This document shows, in pieces, positions 10,689-20,058 of a stretch of DNA of 64,000 bases (positions are counted from its first letter, which is position 1; each line of letters begins with the position of its first letter). The notes under the pieces were generated by a model that worked only from the letters and a program-made list of their open reading frames with translations, was not told the origin of the DNA and searched no databases. The translations under genes and the position numbers were made by a program. Source of the DNA: Neisseriaceae bacterium (GTDB lineage Bacteria > Pseudomonadota > Gammaproteobacteria > Burkholderiales > UBA11063); the NCBI GenBank assembly GCA_947446595.1, contig CANFGS010000009.1:1-64000 (forward strand), written 5' to 3'.

Positions 10689-11342
10689 ATGCCAAAAACA
10701 GTACTTAATGAAGAGTTGTATCAATACGCTATTAATTTTGGAGTACGAGAACACCCGGTACTTACCAAACTAAGAGATGAGACAGCAAAGCTTTCAAATC
10801 GGCAGATGCAGATATCAGTAGATCAAGGTCAGCTTATGGGGCTATTTGCTAAGATGATAGGAGCTAAACGCTATCTTGAACTTGGGGTATTTACTGGCTA
10901 TAGCTCTCTAACTATGGCTCTAGCTATGGGAACTGATAGCCACGTGACTGGACTTGAACTAAGTAATGAGTACCTAAAAATAGCTCGAGAATTTTGGATT
11001 GAAGCTAATGTTGAACAACAAATTAGAGTAATAGAGGGACCTGCAACTTCATCATGTGCTAAACTTATTGCCGACAAGGAACAATTTGACATTGCTTTTA
11101 TTGATGCCAATAAAACTGATTATCCTACATATTATGAATACTGTTATCAGTTAGTAAGAGTTGGTGGTTTGATTTTGATAGATAATGTTTTATTTAAAGG
11201 CGCTGTATTAGAAGAAAAAGCTTCAAATTCAGCATTAGCAATAAAAAAACTAAATGAAATAATAAAGAATGATCCGCGAGTAGATATTTGCATGTTACCA
11301 ATTGCGGATGGACTAACCATGGCTTATAAAAAAGGGGCTTAA
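10689..11342 (+). CDS. Class I SAM-dependent O-methyltransferase (CCoAOMT-like)
   Basis: YLELGVFTGYSSLTMALA; DIAFIDANKTDYPTYYEYC. Confidence 0.85.
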   Translation: MPKTVLNEELYQYAINFGVREHPVLTKLRDETAKLSNRQMQISVDQGQLMGLFAKMIGAKRYLELGVFTGYSSLTMALAMGTDSHVTGLELSNEYLKIAREFWIEANVEQQIRVIEGPATSSCAKLIADKEQFDIAFIDANKTDYPTYYEYCYQLVRVGGLILIDNVLFKGAVLEEKASNSALAIKKLNEIIKNDPRVDICMLPIADGLTMAYKKGA

Positions 11343-11753
11343 ATGAGACGTAGGGCTAAAACCAATGGCTTAATTAATCAAATGAATGTAGTGCCATATA
11401 TTGATGTGATGCTAGTATTACTAATTATTTTTATGGTAACAGCACCAATGTTTGTACCTGGAGTAATTAACCTACCTAGCGTTGGTAAAGCAGCTCAGGT
11501 AACACAGCAACCAGTAGAAATTAATATCAGTAAAGATGGAAGTTTTTCCATAACCCATGATAATACAACTACTCCTGTTGCTAATATTGATAGTTTAATT
11601 AGTCAAGTTCATGGTTTAGCTACTGGTGATACGCCAGTTGTAATTTCAGCTGATAAAGAAGTTCAATATAATAACGTCATTGTTGTAGTTGATAAACTAT
11701 ATGCTTCAGGTGTAAAAAAAGTAGCACTTGTAGTGAAAGAGCGTAATAGCTAA
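11343..11753 (+). CDS. tolR: TolR/ExbD family biopolymer transport protein
   Basis: NVVPYIDVMLVLLIIFMVTAPM TM signature; followed by tolA and tolB. Confidence 0.85.
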   Translation: MRRRAKTNGLINQMNVVPYIDVMLVLLIIFMVTAPMFVPGVINLPSVGKAAQVTQQPVEINISKDGSFSITHDNTTTPVANIDSLISQVHGLATGDTPVVISADKEVQYNNVIVVVDKLYASGVKKVALVVKERNS

Positions 11754-11770
11754 TAGGTTATAAAGACGTA

Positions 11771-12475
11771 ATGGATAAAAAAAATAATCGTGGTTTAGTA
11801 ATTTCGCTATTATTCCACGTACTATTAATAGCTATGATGCTAAACTTGAAAAACACTAATATACTAGTACCATCTCGTTCTGATGGTATGGAGGTTGAAT
11901 TGGTATCAGCGCAACCAGAGGTACAACAACGTGTAGTTCCAGCAAAACCAACAACTGATGCTATACAAAACAATAATGCTGCGGATGTAAAACTAAAACA
12001 GCCAGACACGCAACCTGTACCTACATTAGCACCTAAAGTTCAAACTCCGCCTAAGGTTTTACCAATCCCAAAGCCAACTAAGAAGCCAGTAACAAATGCA
12101 GATGTTACTGATTTATTAAATGATATTGCACCATCAAAAGGTAATAGCAAAGGCCGGGCAGCTGGTGGTTCAAATTTAGGTACATCTGATACCAATAATA
12201 TGACTGCTAATTATGCTGATTTGGTAATTGCAAGGGTTAGACCATTCGTTGCTATACCTGATAATCTTGACCATAATGCTAAGGTAGTTATAGAAGTAAT
12301 ATTACTACCAAATATGCAGATATATAAGGTACAAATCATTAGATCTAGTGGTAATAGTGCATATGATGATGCAGTAACTCAAGCAATTAATCGTGCAGGA
12401 ACGTTTCCACCAATACCTGATGGAGCTGACTTTAACGATTTTCGTAAACTAAAATTAACTTTTAAACCTCAATAA
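11771..12475 (+). CDS. tolA: TolA-like cell envelope protein
   Basis: N-terminal TM, P/K-rich middle, C-terminal TonB/TolA domain (ANYADLVIARVRPFV... SSGNSAYDDAVTQAINRAGTFPPIP). Confidence 0.8.
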   Translation: MDKKNNRGLVISLLFHVLLIAMMLNLKNTNILVPSRSDGMEVELVSAQPEVQQRVVPAKPTTDAIQNNNAADVKLKQPDTQPVPTLAPKVQTPPKVLPIPKPTKKPVTNADVTDLLNDIAPSKGNSKGRAAGGSNLGTSDTNNMTANYADLVIARVRPFVAIPDNLDHNAKVVIEVILLPNMQIYKVQIIRSSGNSAYDDAVTQAINRAGTFPPIPDGADFNDFRKLKLTFKPQ

Positions 12476-12490
12476 CAGAAAGAAGCACAC

Positions 12491-13729
12491 ATGAAAATTA
12501 AAACACTAGGATTTATCGGATTATTTATAATATCCTTTCACATTAACGCTGATCAAAATATCGAGATTGTTGGCGGTAGTGGGATGGGATTACCATCAAT
12601 TGCAGTAGTAAACTTTGAAAGTGATATATCTAGCGACAATAATATGACTGATATTATTGCTAGTGATTTAACTATAACTGGTGAATTTAAAGTAAAAAAA
12701 TATAGTAGTTTAGATAATGTAGAAAGTTCTGTACAATATATTTTGACTGGAGCTATTACTAATGGGAATCAACTATCTTTTAGACTCACAAATAACATAG
12801 GAACTGAATCTGGAAATAAAAACTTAGCAAATCAAACATATAGCTTCAACCCAGATGGTAACATCAGAAAAGTTGCACATACTAGTAGCAATGCTATTTA
12901 CAAACAGCTAACTAATGTGCCGGGGATATTCACCTCCAAAATTGCATATATTTTACATTCAGGCAATAGCTACTCAATAGTTATTTCTGACTATGATGGC
13001 TATAATCAAAAAATATTATTAACCGCTAAATCGCCAATTATATCTCTTGCTTGGGATAATGCTGGACAGCAAATTTCTTATGCTACTTTAGAGCTTGGCA
13101 AACCTGTAGTATATGTACAGGATTTATATAAAACTAATCGCTACATAGTATCAAACTACAGCGGCTCTAACTCATCTCCTACTTTTACAAGTGATGCCTC
13201 ACAACTAGCTGTTACGCTAACTAAGGACTATGGATCACATGTGTACCTAGTAAACAATAAACCTTTCAAATCTAATAATCCAGCATCGAGCTTAATTCAC
13301 TTTGGTTCAATTGATACTGAAGCTTCAATTGGCAAAAATGGTAGTATTGTGTTTACTTCAAACCATGATGGCGGCCCACAGATTTTTATGACTGATTTAA
13401 AAGGTTCTACACCTGTTAGAATGACACTAAATTTAGGAAATTATAATACCACACCCCATTTGTCACACGATCTAAGCAAAATGATATTTATTAACCGTAA
13501 CTACGGAACTCTTAAAACTTACGTAATGAATTTAGCTACCAAAGCAGCATATCCAGTGAGTATGAATTCAAGTCTTGATATCGGGCCTAGCTTCGCACCC
13601 AATGATAAATTGATATTATTTTCAAGTAATAGCAGTATGTATATAGTGAATGTGAACGGAACTACACAAACTAAACTAAATAAAGTTAGTGGTGATATCA
13701 TTGATTCTAGTTGGTCAAATAGTTATTAA
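12491..13729 (+). CDS. tolB: Tol-Pal system beta-propeller protein
   Basis: Signal peptide, repeated TolB WD40-like units (SPTFTSDASQLAVTLTKD, IVFTSNHDGGPQIFM). Confidence 0.85.
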   Translation: MKIKTLGFIGLFIISFHINADQNIEIVGGSGMGLPSIAVVNFESDISSDNNMTDIIASDLTITGEFKVKKYSSLDNVESSVQYILTGAITNGNQLSFRLTNNIGTESGNKNLANQTYSFNPDGNIRKVAHTSSNAIYKQLTNVPGIFTSKIAYILHSGNSYSIVISDYDGYNQKILLTAKSPIISLAWDNAGQQISYATLELGKPVVYVQDLYKTNRYIVSNYSGSNSSPTFTSDASQLAVTLTKDYGSHVYLVNNKPFKSNNPASSLIHFGSIDTEASIGKNGSIVFTSNHDGGPQIFMTDLKGSTPVRMTLNLGNYNTTPHLSHDLSKMIFINRNYGTLKTYVMNLATKAAYPVSMNSSLDIGPSFAPNDKLILFSSNSSMYIVNVNGTTQTKLNKVSGDIIDSSWSNSY

Positions 13730-13737
13730 TTCCTCAG

Positions 13738-13790
13738 GTCATCCCAAACAAGAACACTTTGCTGTTCGTCTAGAGTTTGGGATCCGCCCT
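13738..13790 (-). repeat. Solo copy of the type-A hairpin unit, between convergent tolB and the mscS-like gene
   Basis: Reverse complement TTAGGGCGGATCCCAAACTCTAGACGAACAGCAAAGTGTTCTTGTTTGGGATGAC closely matches the A units at 55463, 56351, 57798 and 59582. Confidence 0.8.
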
Positions 13791-13794
13791 AATT

Positions 13795-14991
13795 TTATGC
13801 AGTTGGATACTGAAGAATTTTTAGATTAAAACGTCCAAGAGCTGCAAAACAATGTTCAAAAATATCAGCTTGAATTGCTTCATAACCAGCAAATGAAGTA
13901 TCATTACTAAAGGCATAAATCTCAACTGGAAGGCCAGTTACGCCTGACTCTAAATGGCGTACTACTGTAACTAACTTATTATTAATACCAGGATGTTTTG
14001 TTAAGTAATCAACTAGATAAATGCGATATAGTGCTAGATTAATGATCTCCTCACCTGTGTGAGTATCTATATAGTCACGAAGCACTTGCACTTCACTTAG
14101 TTTTTTAAGTAACTCTGGATCACAAACGCCAATACTGTCTATATCTAAGTGTAAGGAACGCTTAATTCTCCGCCCGCCAACCTCAATTACACCTCGCCAA
14201 TTTCTAACTACTTCAGAGATCAAGGAATATGTTGGAATAGTTGCAATAGTATTATCCGAATTTTGCACCTTAACTGTAGTAATTGCAATATCAATCACTT
14301 CCCCATCAATACTATATTTATCAAGAATTATCCTATCCCCTATTCTTACTATATTAGATGCTGTAACTTGAATACTTGCTACAATTCCAAGCAATGAATC
14401 ACGAAATAATAATAAAAATATAGCAGATACCGCACCAAGACCTGTTAGAAGAGCAAGAGGCGAAGTATTAGCAAAATATGCAGCTATCAATATTCCCCAA
14501 ATCAACCATGCAATTACAATTGCAACTTTAAGATAACTATAGATTGGATATTGATTGGAAAAATGAAATTTCTTGATATAATATTGATTAAGAGACCAAA
14601 TCATATAACTAATAATAAACATTAAGCTAAGAAAAATATACAAAACTGCTAAAATGTGAGCAATTTGTTGTAAATATGCAAAATCAGCTCCACTTTGCTC
14701 TTTTATAAACTGGATCCCAACATAAAACACGCTAGCACTAATAAAATGCGATAATGCACCCATAGTTTTATTTTTAGCAATTACGTGCAGGTAAATTGAT
14801 TTAGTGTGTTTAAAAGATCTTTGAACAAGAGGCACTACTAATAGACGAGTGGCAATATAAACCCCAACTGCAATCGCAAACACAATCCCTATTAATACCA
14901 GATATGCAATAGCAACAACTCCATGAGCCTCTGTTACTCCCAAAATAGCTTGTATTTGTGTACATATATATTGATGTATTGCTGATAGCAT
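13795..14991 (-). CDS. MscS-family mechanosensitive channel protein
   Basis: GLGAVSAIFLLLFRDSLLGIVASIQVTASNIVRIGDRI MscS pore-lining signature. Confidence 0.85.
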   Translation of the reverse strand: MLSAIHQYICTQIQAILGVTEAHGVVAIAYLVLIGIVFAIAVGVYIATRLLVVPLVQRSFKHTKSIYLHVIAKNKTMGALSHFISASVFYVGIQFIKEQSGADFAYLQQIAHILAVLYIFLSLMFIISYMIWSLNQYYIKKFHFSNQYPIYSYLKVAIVIAWLIWGILIAAYFANTSPLALLTGLGAVSAIFLLLFRDSLLGIVASIQVTASNIVRIGDRIILDKYSIDGEVIDIAITTVKVQNSDNTIATIPTYSLISEVVRNWRGVIEVGGRRIKRSLHLDIDSIGVCDPELLKKLSEVQVLRDYIDTHTGEEIINLALYRIYLVDYLTKHPGINNKLVTVVRHLESGVTGLPVEIYAFSNDTSFAGYEAIQADIFEHCFAALGRFNLKILQYPTA

Positions 14992-14992
14992 T

Positions 14993-16879
14993 TTAATTAC
15001 CCTCTAATTCTTCCCAACGTGCTAATTTAACTAGCAGTTCTTCATCTATTTGTGTTAAACGAGTTTGATATTGTATCGCTTTTTCTGGATCTGTTTTATA
15101 TAGATTAACATCAGCTAATCTTTGCTGTAACACACCTTGCTCTTCTTCAAGAAGCTCCAATATCTTTGGTAGCCCCTCTAATTCAGTTTTTTCTTTAAAT
15201 GATAATTTTGAGCGTGGTTTTTTAATTATTTGAGGCTCTTTAGCATTTGATACTGTTTTATTTGTATTTACTAATGGTACTATTCGAGATTTATAGTCAA
15301 GCCAATCTGAATACCCACCAGCTAATTCTAGAATCTCTCCACCACCCAAAAACACATATGACTGAGTAACAACATTGTCAAGAAAAGTTCTATCATGACT
15401 TACTAGAAAAACAGTACCCGTATAATTAATTAGTAAATCCTCAAGAAGCTCTAGAGTTTCAATATCAAGATCATTGGTTGGCTCATCTAGTACTAGTACA
15501 TTGGCTGGGCGCGAAAATAAGCGCGCTAAAAGAAGACGGTTACGTTCACCACCAGATAACGATTTAACCTGAGATCTAAAACGAGCAGGAGCAAATAAGA
15601 AATCTTCCAAATAAGTAGCCACATGAATTTTCCTGCCATTTACTTCAATAAAGTCCTGACCTTGACTAACCACTTCGGCAATGGTTGCCTCTTCATCCAG
15701 TTGCTCACGAAATTGATCAAAATAAACAATTTCAACTTTAGTCCCTAATTTAGTAGTACCATTATCTGGCTTTTGCTCTCCAAGAATTATCTTAAGTAAT
15801 GTTGATTTACCAATACCATTAGGACCAATTAAACCTATTTTATCACCGCGCATAACTGTTGTTGTAAAGTTTTTCACAATATCTCTATTGTCAAAGCTAA
15901 TATTTACTTTCTCTAATTCAGCTACTATCTTACCAGATAATGAACCACGATCCACCTGAAAGTTTACCTTACCAACTCTATCACGACGTGCAGCTCTATC
16001 AACTCTTAATTGTTCAAGGCGTCTAACTCTTCCCTCATTTCTGGTGCGTCTTGCTTCAATACCTTTTCTAATCCAAACCTCTTCTTGAGCTAGAAATTTA
16101 TCAAATTCATGATTTATTTTAGCTTCATCTGCTAATTGCAATGCTTTATACTCTTGATATTTAGCAAAGCTTCCCGGATATACATTAAGCCGCCCACGAT
16201 CTAATTCCACAATTTTGTTAACTGTCTTATCAAGAAAGGTTCTATCATGAGTAATTAATACTACGGTACCATTAAAATCATTGACTACTTTTTCAAGCCA
16301 TAAAGTCGCTGTTATATCCAAATGATTGGTTGGTTCATCAAGTAGCAAGACATCAGGCTCTGCAACCAAAGCCCTTGCTATTGCAACTTTTTTCTTAACC
16401 CCACCAGACAACTCACCAACACTTTGATGTCCATCTAGCCCCAGATCAGTTAATACTTTATCAATAAGATTTTTGGATGCAAAAGCATTTGCATGTTCTA
16501 GTTTTTCTTGTAGATCATTTAGAGAATCCAATAGGTCATCTGTATAATCAGTTGCCATTTTATCAAGTATTTCATAATAATCACTTAATAATTGGCGGAC
16601 TTCACCAAGGCCTGAGAATACTTCATTAAAAATAGTATGTTTTGGGTCCAATATAGGTTCTTGAGGTACATAAACAACTTTGGTACCTTCAGTATAATAA
16701 ATTTGTCCATCGTCAAGTTTGATAGTATTTGCTACTGCCTTTAAAAGCGATGACTTACCGGCACCATTTCTACCGATTAGACCAATCTTGTCACCCTTTT
16801 CAATTCCGAAACTAACCTTATCAAGCAGTGTATAGTGCCCAAAAGCAAGACTTGCCTTATCAATTGTAATTATTGCCAT
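14993..16879 (-). CDS. ABC-F family ATPase (Uup-like)
   Basis: Two ABC domains (GRNGAGKSSLLK, GPNGIGKSTLLK; LSGGVKKKVAIARAL, LSGGERNRLLLARL), C-terminal coiled coil, no TM. Confidence 0.9.
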   Translation of the reverse strand: MAIITIDKASLAFGHYTLLDKVSFGIEKGDKIGLIGRNGAGKSSLLKAVANTIKLDDGQIYYTEGTKVVYVPQEPILDPKHTIFNEVFSGLGEVRQLLSDYYEILDKMATDYTDDLLDSLNDLQEKLEHANAFASKNLIDKVLTDLGLDGHQSVGELSGGVKKKVAIARALVAEPDVLLLDEPTNHLDITATLWLEKVVNDFNGTVVLITHDRTFLDKTVNKIVELDRGRLNVYPGSFAKYQEYKALQLADEAKINHEFDKFLAQEEVWIRKGIEARRTRNEGRVRRLEQLRVDRAARRDRVGKVNFQVDRGSLSGKIVAELEKVNISFDNRDIVKNFTTTVMRGDKIGLIGPNGIGKSTLLKIILGEQKPDNGTTKLGTKVEIVYFDQFREQLDEEATIAEVVSQGQDFIEVNGRKIHVATYLEDFLFAPARFRSQVKSLSGGERNRLLLARLFSRPANVLVLDEPTNDLDIETLELLEDLLINYTGTVFLVSHDRTFLDNVVTQSYVFLGGGEILELAGGYSDWLDYKSRIVPLVNTNKTVSNAKEPQIIKKPRSKLSFKEKTELEGLPKILELLEEEQGVLQQRLADVNLYKTDPEKAIQYQTRLTQIDEELLVKLARWEELEGN

Positions 16880-16936
16880 TATTCTCTTTCATGAATTCAT
16901 TTTTATTTATAATTTTAGCTAAATAATTTCTTAACT

Positions 16937-17329
16937 CTACAAAGAGTATATCTCTAAAGGTAGACCATCTGGATCGGCAAAGAATGTGAATTTTTTGCCG
17001 GTATATTCATCAACTCGAATCAATTCAACAAATATATTAAATGTTTGCAAATGTTTAACCGTAATATCTATATCATTTACAGCAAATGCCAAATGGCGTA
17101 ACCCACAAGCCTCTCCTAAGCTTCCTGAGACTCTCTTTGGTGGGTTTGGAAAAGAAAATAACTCTATTTGGATATTGCACCCAACTGCCAAATCAAGCTT
17201 ATAGGATAGGCGATGCTCACGATAAGCTTCATGAATAACTTTAAACCCAAGTATTTCAGTATAAAAATGCTTTGATTTTTGATAATCTGAGCAAATTATA
17301 GCAATATGATGTACTGAATTAAATAACAT
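16937..17329 (-). CDS. VOC/glyoxalase family protein (GloA2/YaeR-like)
   Basis: VHHIAIICSDYQKSKHFYTEILGFKVI...RHLAFAVNDID...FFADPDGLPLEIYSL. Confidence 0.8.
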   Translation of the reverse strand: MLFNSVHHIAIICSDYQKSKHFYTEILGFKVIHEAYREHRLSYKLDLAVGCNIQIELFSFPNPPKRVSGSLGEACGLRHLAFAVNDIDITVKHLQTFNIFVELIRVDEYTGKKFTFFADPDGLPLEIYSL

Positions 17330-17348
17330 ATGATAACCTTAGTCTAAA

Positions 17349-18299
17349 CTATTTTACAAAAACCTGTTGATATTGAAATAAAATATTTTCCAGCTGTAAC
17401 TTATGATTAAGAGGATGACTTGCCCACTCTAATAAAAAATTTAATTTATCCTGCAAATAGAAGGTTTTACTAGTGTTTTCTTTTGGTGCTAAGTCAATAA
17501 AAGCATCTTCATAAGCCGTAAAATATTTAAGTACTCCAGTTAGTTTATAACTAATTAAATCACTAAGCCATTTTATAATAAACTCAAATATTATGGCATT
17601 ATTTTTATTCTCAATACTATTAGTAAAATCATAGATTTTATCTACACTCGGTTTTGATAATACTTTGATCAATAAATCAAACTGTTCTTCAGTAATTTCA
17701 ACATTAAATAATGGGCAGTTATTATTATAGGTAAGCCAAAACTCTGAATTTGCAATATTTTTATCTGCCAAATATGCTTTTGCTACGCTTATATCAGGAA
17801 CTGATAATTTATATTTTTGACATCTGCTTACAATAGTTGGTAAAAGCTTCCCAACATTATCACTAAGAAGTATGAAGACCGCATAACTAGGTGGCTCTTC
17901 AAGAATTTTGAGTAATGCATTACTACTATTAATGTTTAATAAGTTTGCATCTTCTACCAAAACCACTTTATGATGCCCTAAGTGGGTTGAAACGGCCAAA
18001 AATTCGGTTGTGGCACGAACACTAGAAATAGTAATTGCTTTCTCATCTTCTTCTACACTCAAACAATAATAATCTGGATGTGAATTAAGACTATATAAAG
18101 AACAAGAATTGCATAGCCCACAATAGTTACCATTTAGGTCAGGATTTTCGCACAATAAGCTTTGAATAAACGTATTTGCAAGATTAATACCGCCAAGACC
18201 TTTTGCACCATCAATTAATAACGCTTGAGGCAGCCTTCCTTTTAACTTAAGGAGATAACGATAATCATCTATCTGCCAAGGATATCTTTTATCAATCAT
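17349..18299 (-). CDS. holB: DNA polymerase III subunit delta'
   Basis: AAA+ clamp-loader motifs, zinc module CENPDLNGNYCGLCNSC, SNALLKILEEPP; follows tmk. Confidence 0.85.
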   Translation of the reverse strand: MIDKRYPWQIDDYRYLLKLKGRLPQALLIDGAKGLGGINLANTFIQSLLCENPDLNGNYCGLCNSCSLYSLNSHPDYYCLSVEEDEKAITISSVRATTEFLAVSTHLGHHKVVLVEDANLLNINSSNALLKILEEPPSYAVFILLSDNVGKLLPTIVSRCQKYKLSVPDISVAKAYLADKNIANSEFWLTYNNNCPLFNVEITEEQFDLLIKVLSKPSVDKIYDFTNSIENKNNAIIFEFIIKWLSDLISYKLTGVLKYFTAYEDAFIDLAPKENTSKTFYLQDKLNFLLEWASHPLNHKLQLENILFQYQQVFVK

Positions 18300-18927
18300 T
18301 AGCTGTCCGTTTTTTTATCAATTGATCTAGGTATGACGCAAGTAGTATCCTAGTTTTTTCTTTTAGTTGATTTGTTGTAATAACCTTTACCCGATCAGGT
18401 TCATTTTTAGCAATCATTTGGTAGGCGTTTTGAACATTTGCAAAAAAACTTGAAGTTTCTTGTTCAATTCTATCTTTTTGTCTACTCTTGTTAAGGCGCG
18501 TAAAAGCCAAATCTAGAGGTAGATCAAATAAAAACGTTAGATCAGTCGTATAATTAGGCTCCAGTAGAGAAATTATTTTATCTAATTTTTCTCTTCCTAT
18601 ACCACGACCATAGGCTTGATAAGCAATTGATGCATCAATAAACCTATCAGCTATAACACATACCCCTTTAGCTAAATTTGGTTCAATCAATTCTGCTATT
18701 AATTGCTGACGGGATGCGAACATCAATAATAGCTCAGTAATCCTATGAATTTCTTGACCATTATGTAATAATAGATCGCGAATTTTTTCACCTAATACAG
18801 TACCTCCAGGCTCCCGTGTGGTTACAACTTCATAGCCTTTATCTTTTAGATATCTACTAATAAAATCTACGTGAGTAGATTTACCAGCACCGTCAATCCC
18901 CTCAACTGAAATAAAGAAACCTCGCAT
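18292..18927 (-). CDS. tmk: Thymidylate kinase
   Basis: ISVEGIDGAGKSTHVDFI and TTREPGGTVLGEKIRDLLL. Confidence 0.95.
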   Translation of the reverse strand: MRGFFISVEGIDGAGKSTHVDFISRYLKDKGYEVVTTREPGGTVLGEKIRDLLLHNGQEIHRITELLLMFASRQQLIAELIEPNLAKGVCVIADRFIDASIAYQAYGRGIGREKLDKIISLLEPNYTTDLTFLFDLPLDLAFTRLNKSRQKDRIEQETSSFFANVQNAYQMIAKNEPDRVKVITTNQLKEKTRILLASYLDQLIKKRTAND

Positions 18928-18936
18928 ATATCCATC

Positions 18937-19935
18937 CTATTTATTTAAATATTTGTTTATTGCCGACTTATGTTCACTATAAGTTTTAGAAAACTTGGTT
19001 TTACCACTACCAATAGCCAAGAAATATAATAACTCTGGCTTGTCCTGAGGCTGACTTGCTGCAACTATAGCTTCATATGATGGAATACATATGGGAGTTG
19101 GTGGCAATCCAAATCTCGTATAAGTATTATACGGGGTATCTATTTGAAAACTCTTTCGCGTTACATTTTTTTGATGTTTGAGCCCATAAAATACTGACGG
19201 GTCATCTTGTAATTTCATACCGGTTTTGATCCGATTATTAAATACTGTTGCAACTAAGAACATATCTTCCTTATTGCTAGTTTCTTTTTGGATTAGACTT
19301 GCCATAGTAAGCATTTGGTAGGGGTTGCTATAAACACTTACCGTACTTCTCTTGGTATATAATTCAGTTAATTTTCTTTGCATCAAGCGATAAGCTTGTT
19401 GATATATTTCCAAATCAGTTTGATTAGGTGCTACAAAATAAGTTGAAGGATAAAACAAGCCTTCAAGACTTGGGTATTCAATTTTAAGTGAGCTTTTTAA
19501 TTCTTCATCAGTAAAATTAGTTGTGCTATGTTGAATACTGGATAATCCATTTACATAATTTCTAACTTGTTCAATACTCCAACCATCAATAAAAGTAACA
19601 CTTATTTGATCAGGTTTACCGTTAGTAACTCGAGCTACAATATCCCAAGTAGACATGCTGTTTTCTAGAAAATATAACCCGGCAGCAACTTTTCTATCGC
19701 GTCTTAATAAGCGTAATAAGCCACGAAATATAAATTTATTTTTGATAATATCATGCTCAGATAGATCATTCGCTATTCCAGATACACTCTCATTCATGTC
19801 AACTACTAATTGATATGAGTTATTAGGTATTTTATGAGGATAAAATACCGTATAACCAAATATTGAAGCAAAAAGCACAAAGCCTACTAATAATATTTTA
19901 GTTAATAATTTGAATTTGGTATGTAGATGTAGCAT
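18937..19935 (-). CDS. mltG: Endolytic transglycosylase MltG
   Basis: YLceG signature LEGLFYPSTYF...MASLIQKETS...LQDDPSVFYGL...PYNTYTRFGLPPTPICIPS. Confidence 0.9.
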   Translation of the reverse strand: MLHLHTKFKLLTKILLVGFVLFASIFGYTVFYPHKIPNNSYQLVVDMNESVSGIANDLSEHDIIKNKFIFRGLLRLLRRDRKVAAGLYFLENSMSTWDIVARVTNGKPDQISVTFIDGWSIEQVRNYVNGLSSIQHSTTNFTDEELKSSLKIEYPSLEGLFYPSTYFVAPNQTDLEIYQQAYRLMQRKLTELYTKRSTVSVYSNPYQMLTMASLIQKETSNKEDMFLVATVFNNRIKTGMKLQDDPSVFYGLKHQKNVTRKSFQIDTPYNTYTRFGLPPTPICIPSYEAIVAASQPQDKPELLYFLAIGSGKTKFSKTYSEHKSAINKYLNK

Positions 19936-19969
19936 ATTACCCTTGCACTATAAACACTATGAGTAATGT

Positions 19970-20026
19970 ATTTTACCATATATTTAAACATTTTAATTAC
20001 GCTTAAGGATTTTCTTATGGTAAAAT
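19970..20026. promoter_or_regulatory. Divergent mltG/dnaX promoter region with mirrored extended -10 elements
   Basis: Perfect 11-bp inverted repeat ATTTTACCATA (19970-19980) / TATGGTAAAAT (20016-20026); each arm reads TGGTAAAAT toward its own gene, 33-35 nt before the start codons. Confidence 0.55.
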
Positions 20027-20058
20027 CTTGATGAATCACATATGAATAAGGTTAAATA

